Part shown: in pieces, positions 5,921-5,947 of the stretch
Layout: each line of letters begins with the position of its first letter
Position numbering within the stretch: position 1 is the first letter of the stretch
From: Chloroflexota bacterium
Lineage (GTDB): Bacteria > Chloroflexota > Anaerolineae > Anaerolineales > Villigracilaceae
DNA: 5,947 nt
Assembly (NCBI GenBank): GCA_021796315.1
Contig: JAJYOH010000397.1
Location: forward strand, 1 to 5,947
Reading direction: 5' to 3'
Translations under genes and position numbers: made by a program
The notes under the pieces: generated by a model
The model's database searches: none
Seen by the model: the letters and a program-made list of their open reading frames with translations, nothing else
What the model was told of the DNA's origin: nothing

Positions 5921-5934
5921 TTTGCTTATGCAAA
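5921..5934. repeat. Short inverted repeat upstream of the lipoprotein gene
   Basis: TTTGC and GCAAA flank a 4-base spacer (tttgcttatgcaaa). It sits about 30 bp before the start codon, in the likely promoter zone, so it could be a small operator. It is short enough to occur by chance. Confidence 0.25.
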
Positions 5935-5947
5935 ACGTCCAATCAAA

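Noticed and set aside
5905..5933. TTGCAT-17-TAAAAT as the lipoprotein promoter (minus strand)
   Set aside because: Transcription would begin inside or after the ribosome binding site (5899-5904), leaving an mRNA without it. The real promoter is probably slightly upstream or outside the window.

Overview
The window reads as a chromosomal stretch of a bacterium with moderate GC content. The best guess is the phylum Chloroflexota, class Anaerolineae. That assignment rests on recall of family resemblance: a TadE-like protein carrying DUF11-like repeats, a small lipoprotein with a four-cysteine C-terminal domain, and a MurA with Asp at the usual Cys position. It is an inference, not a search result. 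There are four complete genes and one partial gene, and no RNA gene or CRISPR array was seen.

Layout, left to right. Bases 1 to about 340 are the end of an insertion sequence. It carries the first 99 codons of a leftward DDE transposase (298 to the left edge) and about 40 bp of non-coding IS end. The IS abuts the stop codon of the next gene. Bases 341-2920 (minus) encode an 859-residue TadE-type pseudopilin fused to five Ig-like repeats and a C-terminal beta-rich domain, probably a pilus-linked surface protein or adhesin. Bases 3039-3827 (minus) encode an A24 prepilin peptidase with the zinc-finger-like four-cysteine motif and both catalytic aspartates. Its natural substrates are pseudopilins like its downstream neighbour, so the two genes probably form one leftward unit. 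Bases 3828-3949 are a divergent intergenic region holding a good sigma70-type promoter for murA with a perfect 8-bp dyad laid over it. Bases 3950-5230 (plus) encode MurA, the first committed enzyme of peptidoglycan synthesis, with Asp in place of the fosfomycin-target Cys. A bidirectional hairpin terminator at about 5243-5281 separates murA from a convergent small lipoprotein gene (5292-5891, minus).

The leftward pair (peptidase and large TadE fusion) concerns surface structures: the peptidase would mature the N-terminus of the TadE protein, which then displays the repeat stalk outside the cell. murA is a separate rightward housekeeping unit. The lipoprotein is a separate envelope protein of unknown role. 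For the two genes whose longest open frame begins at a leftward TTG, and for murA, downstream ATG starts were chosen from family N-termini, plus Shine-Dalgarno sites for the TadE gene and murA.
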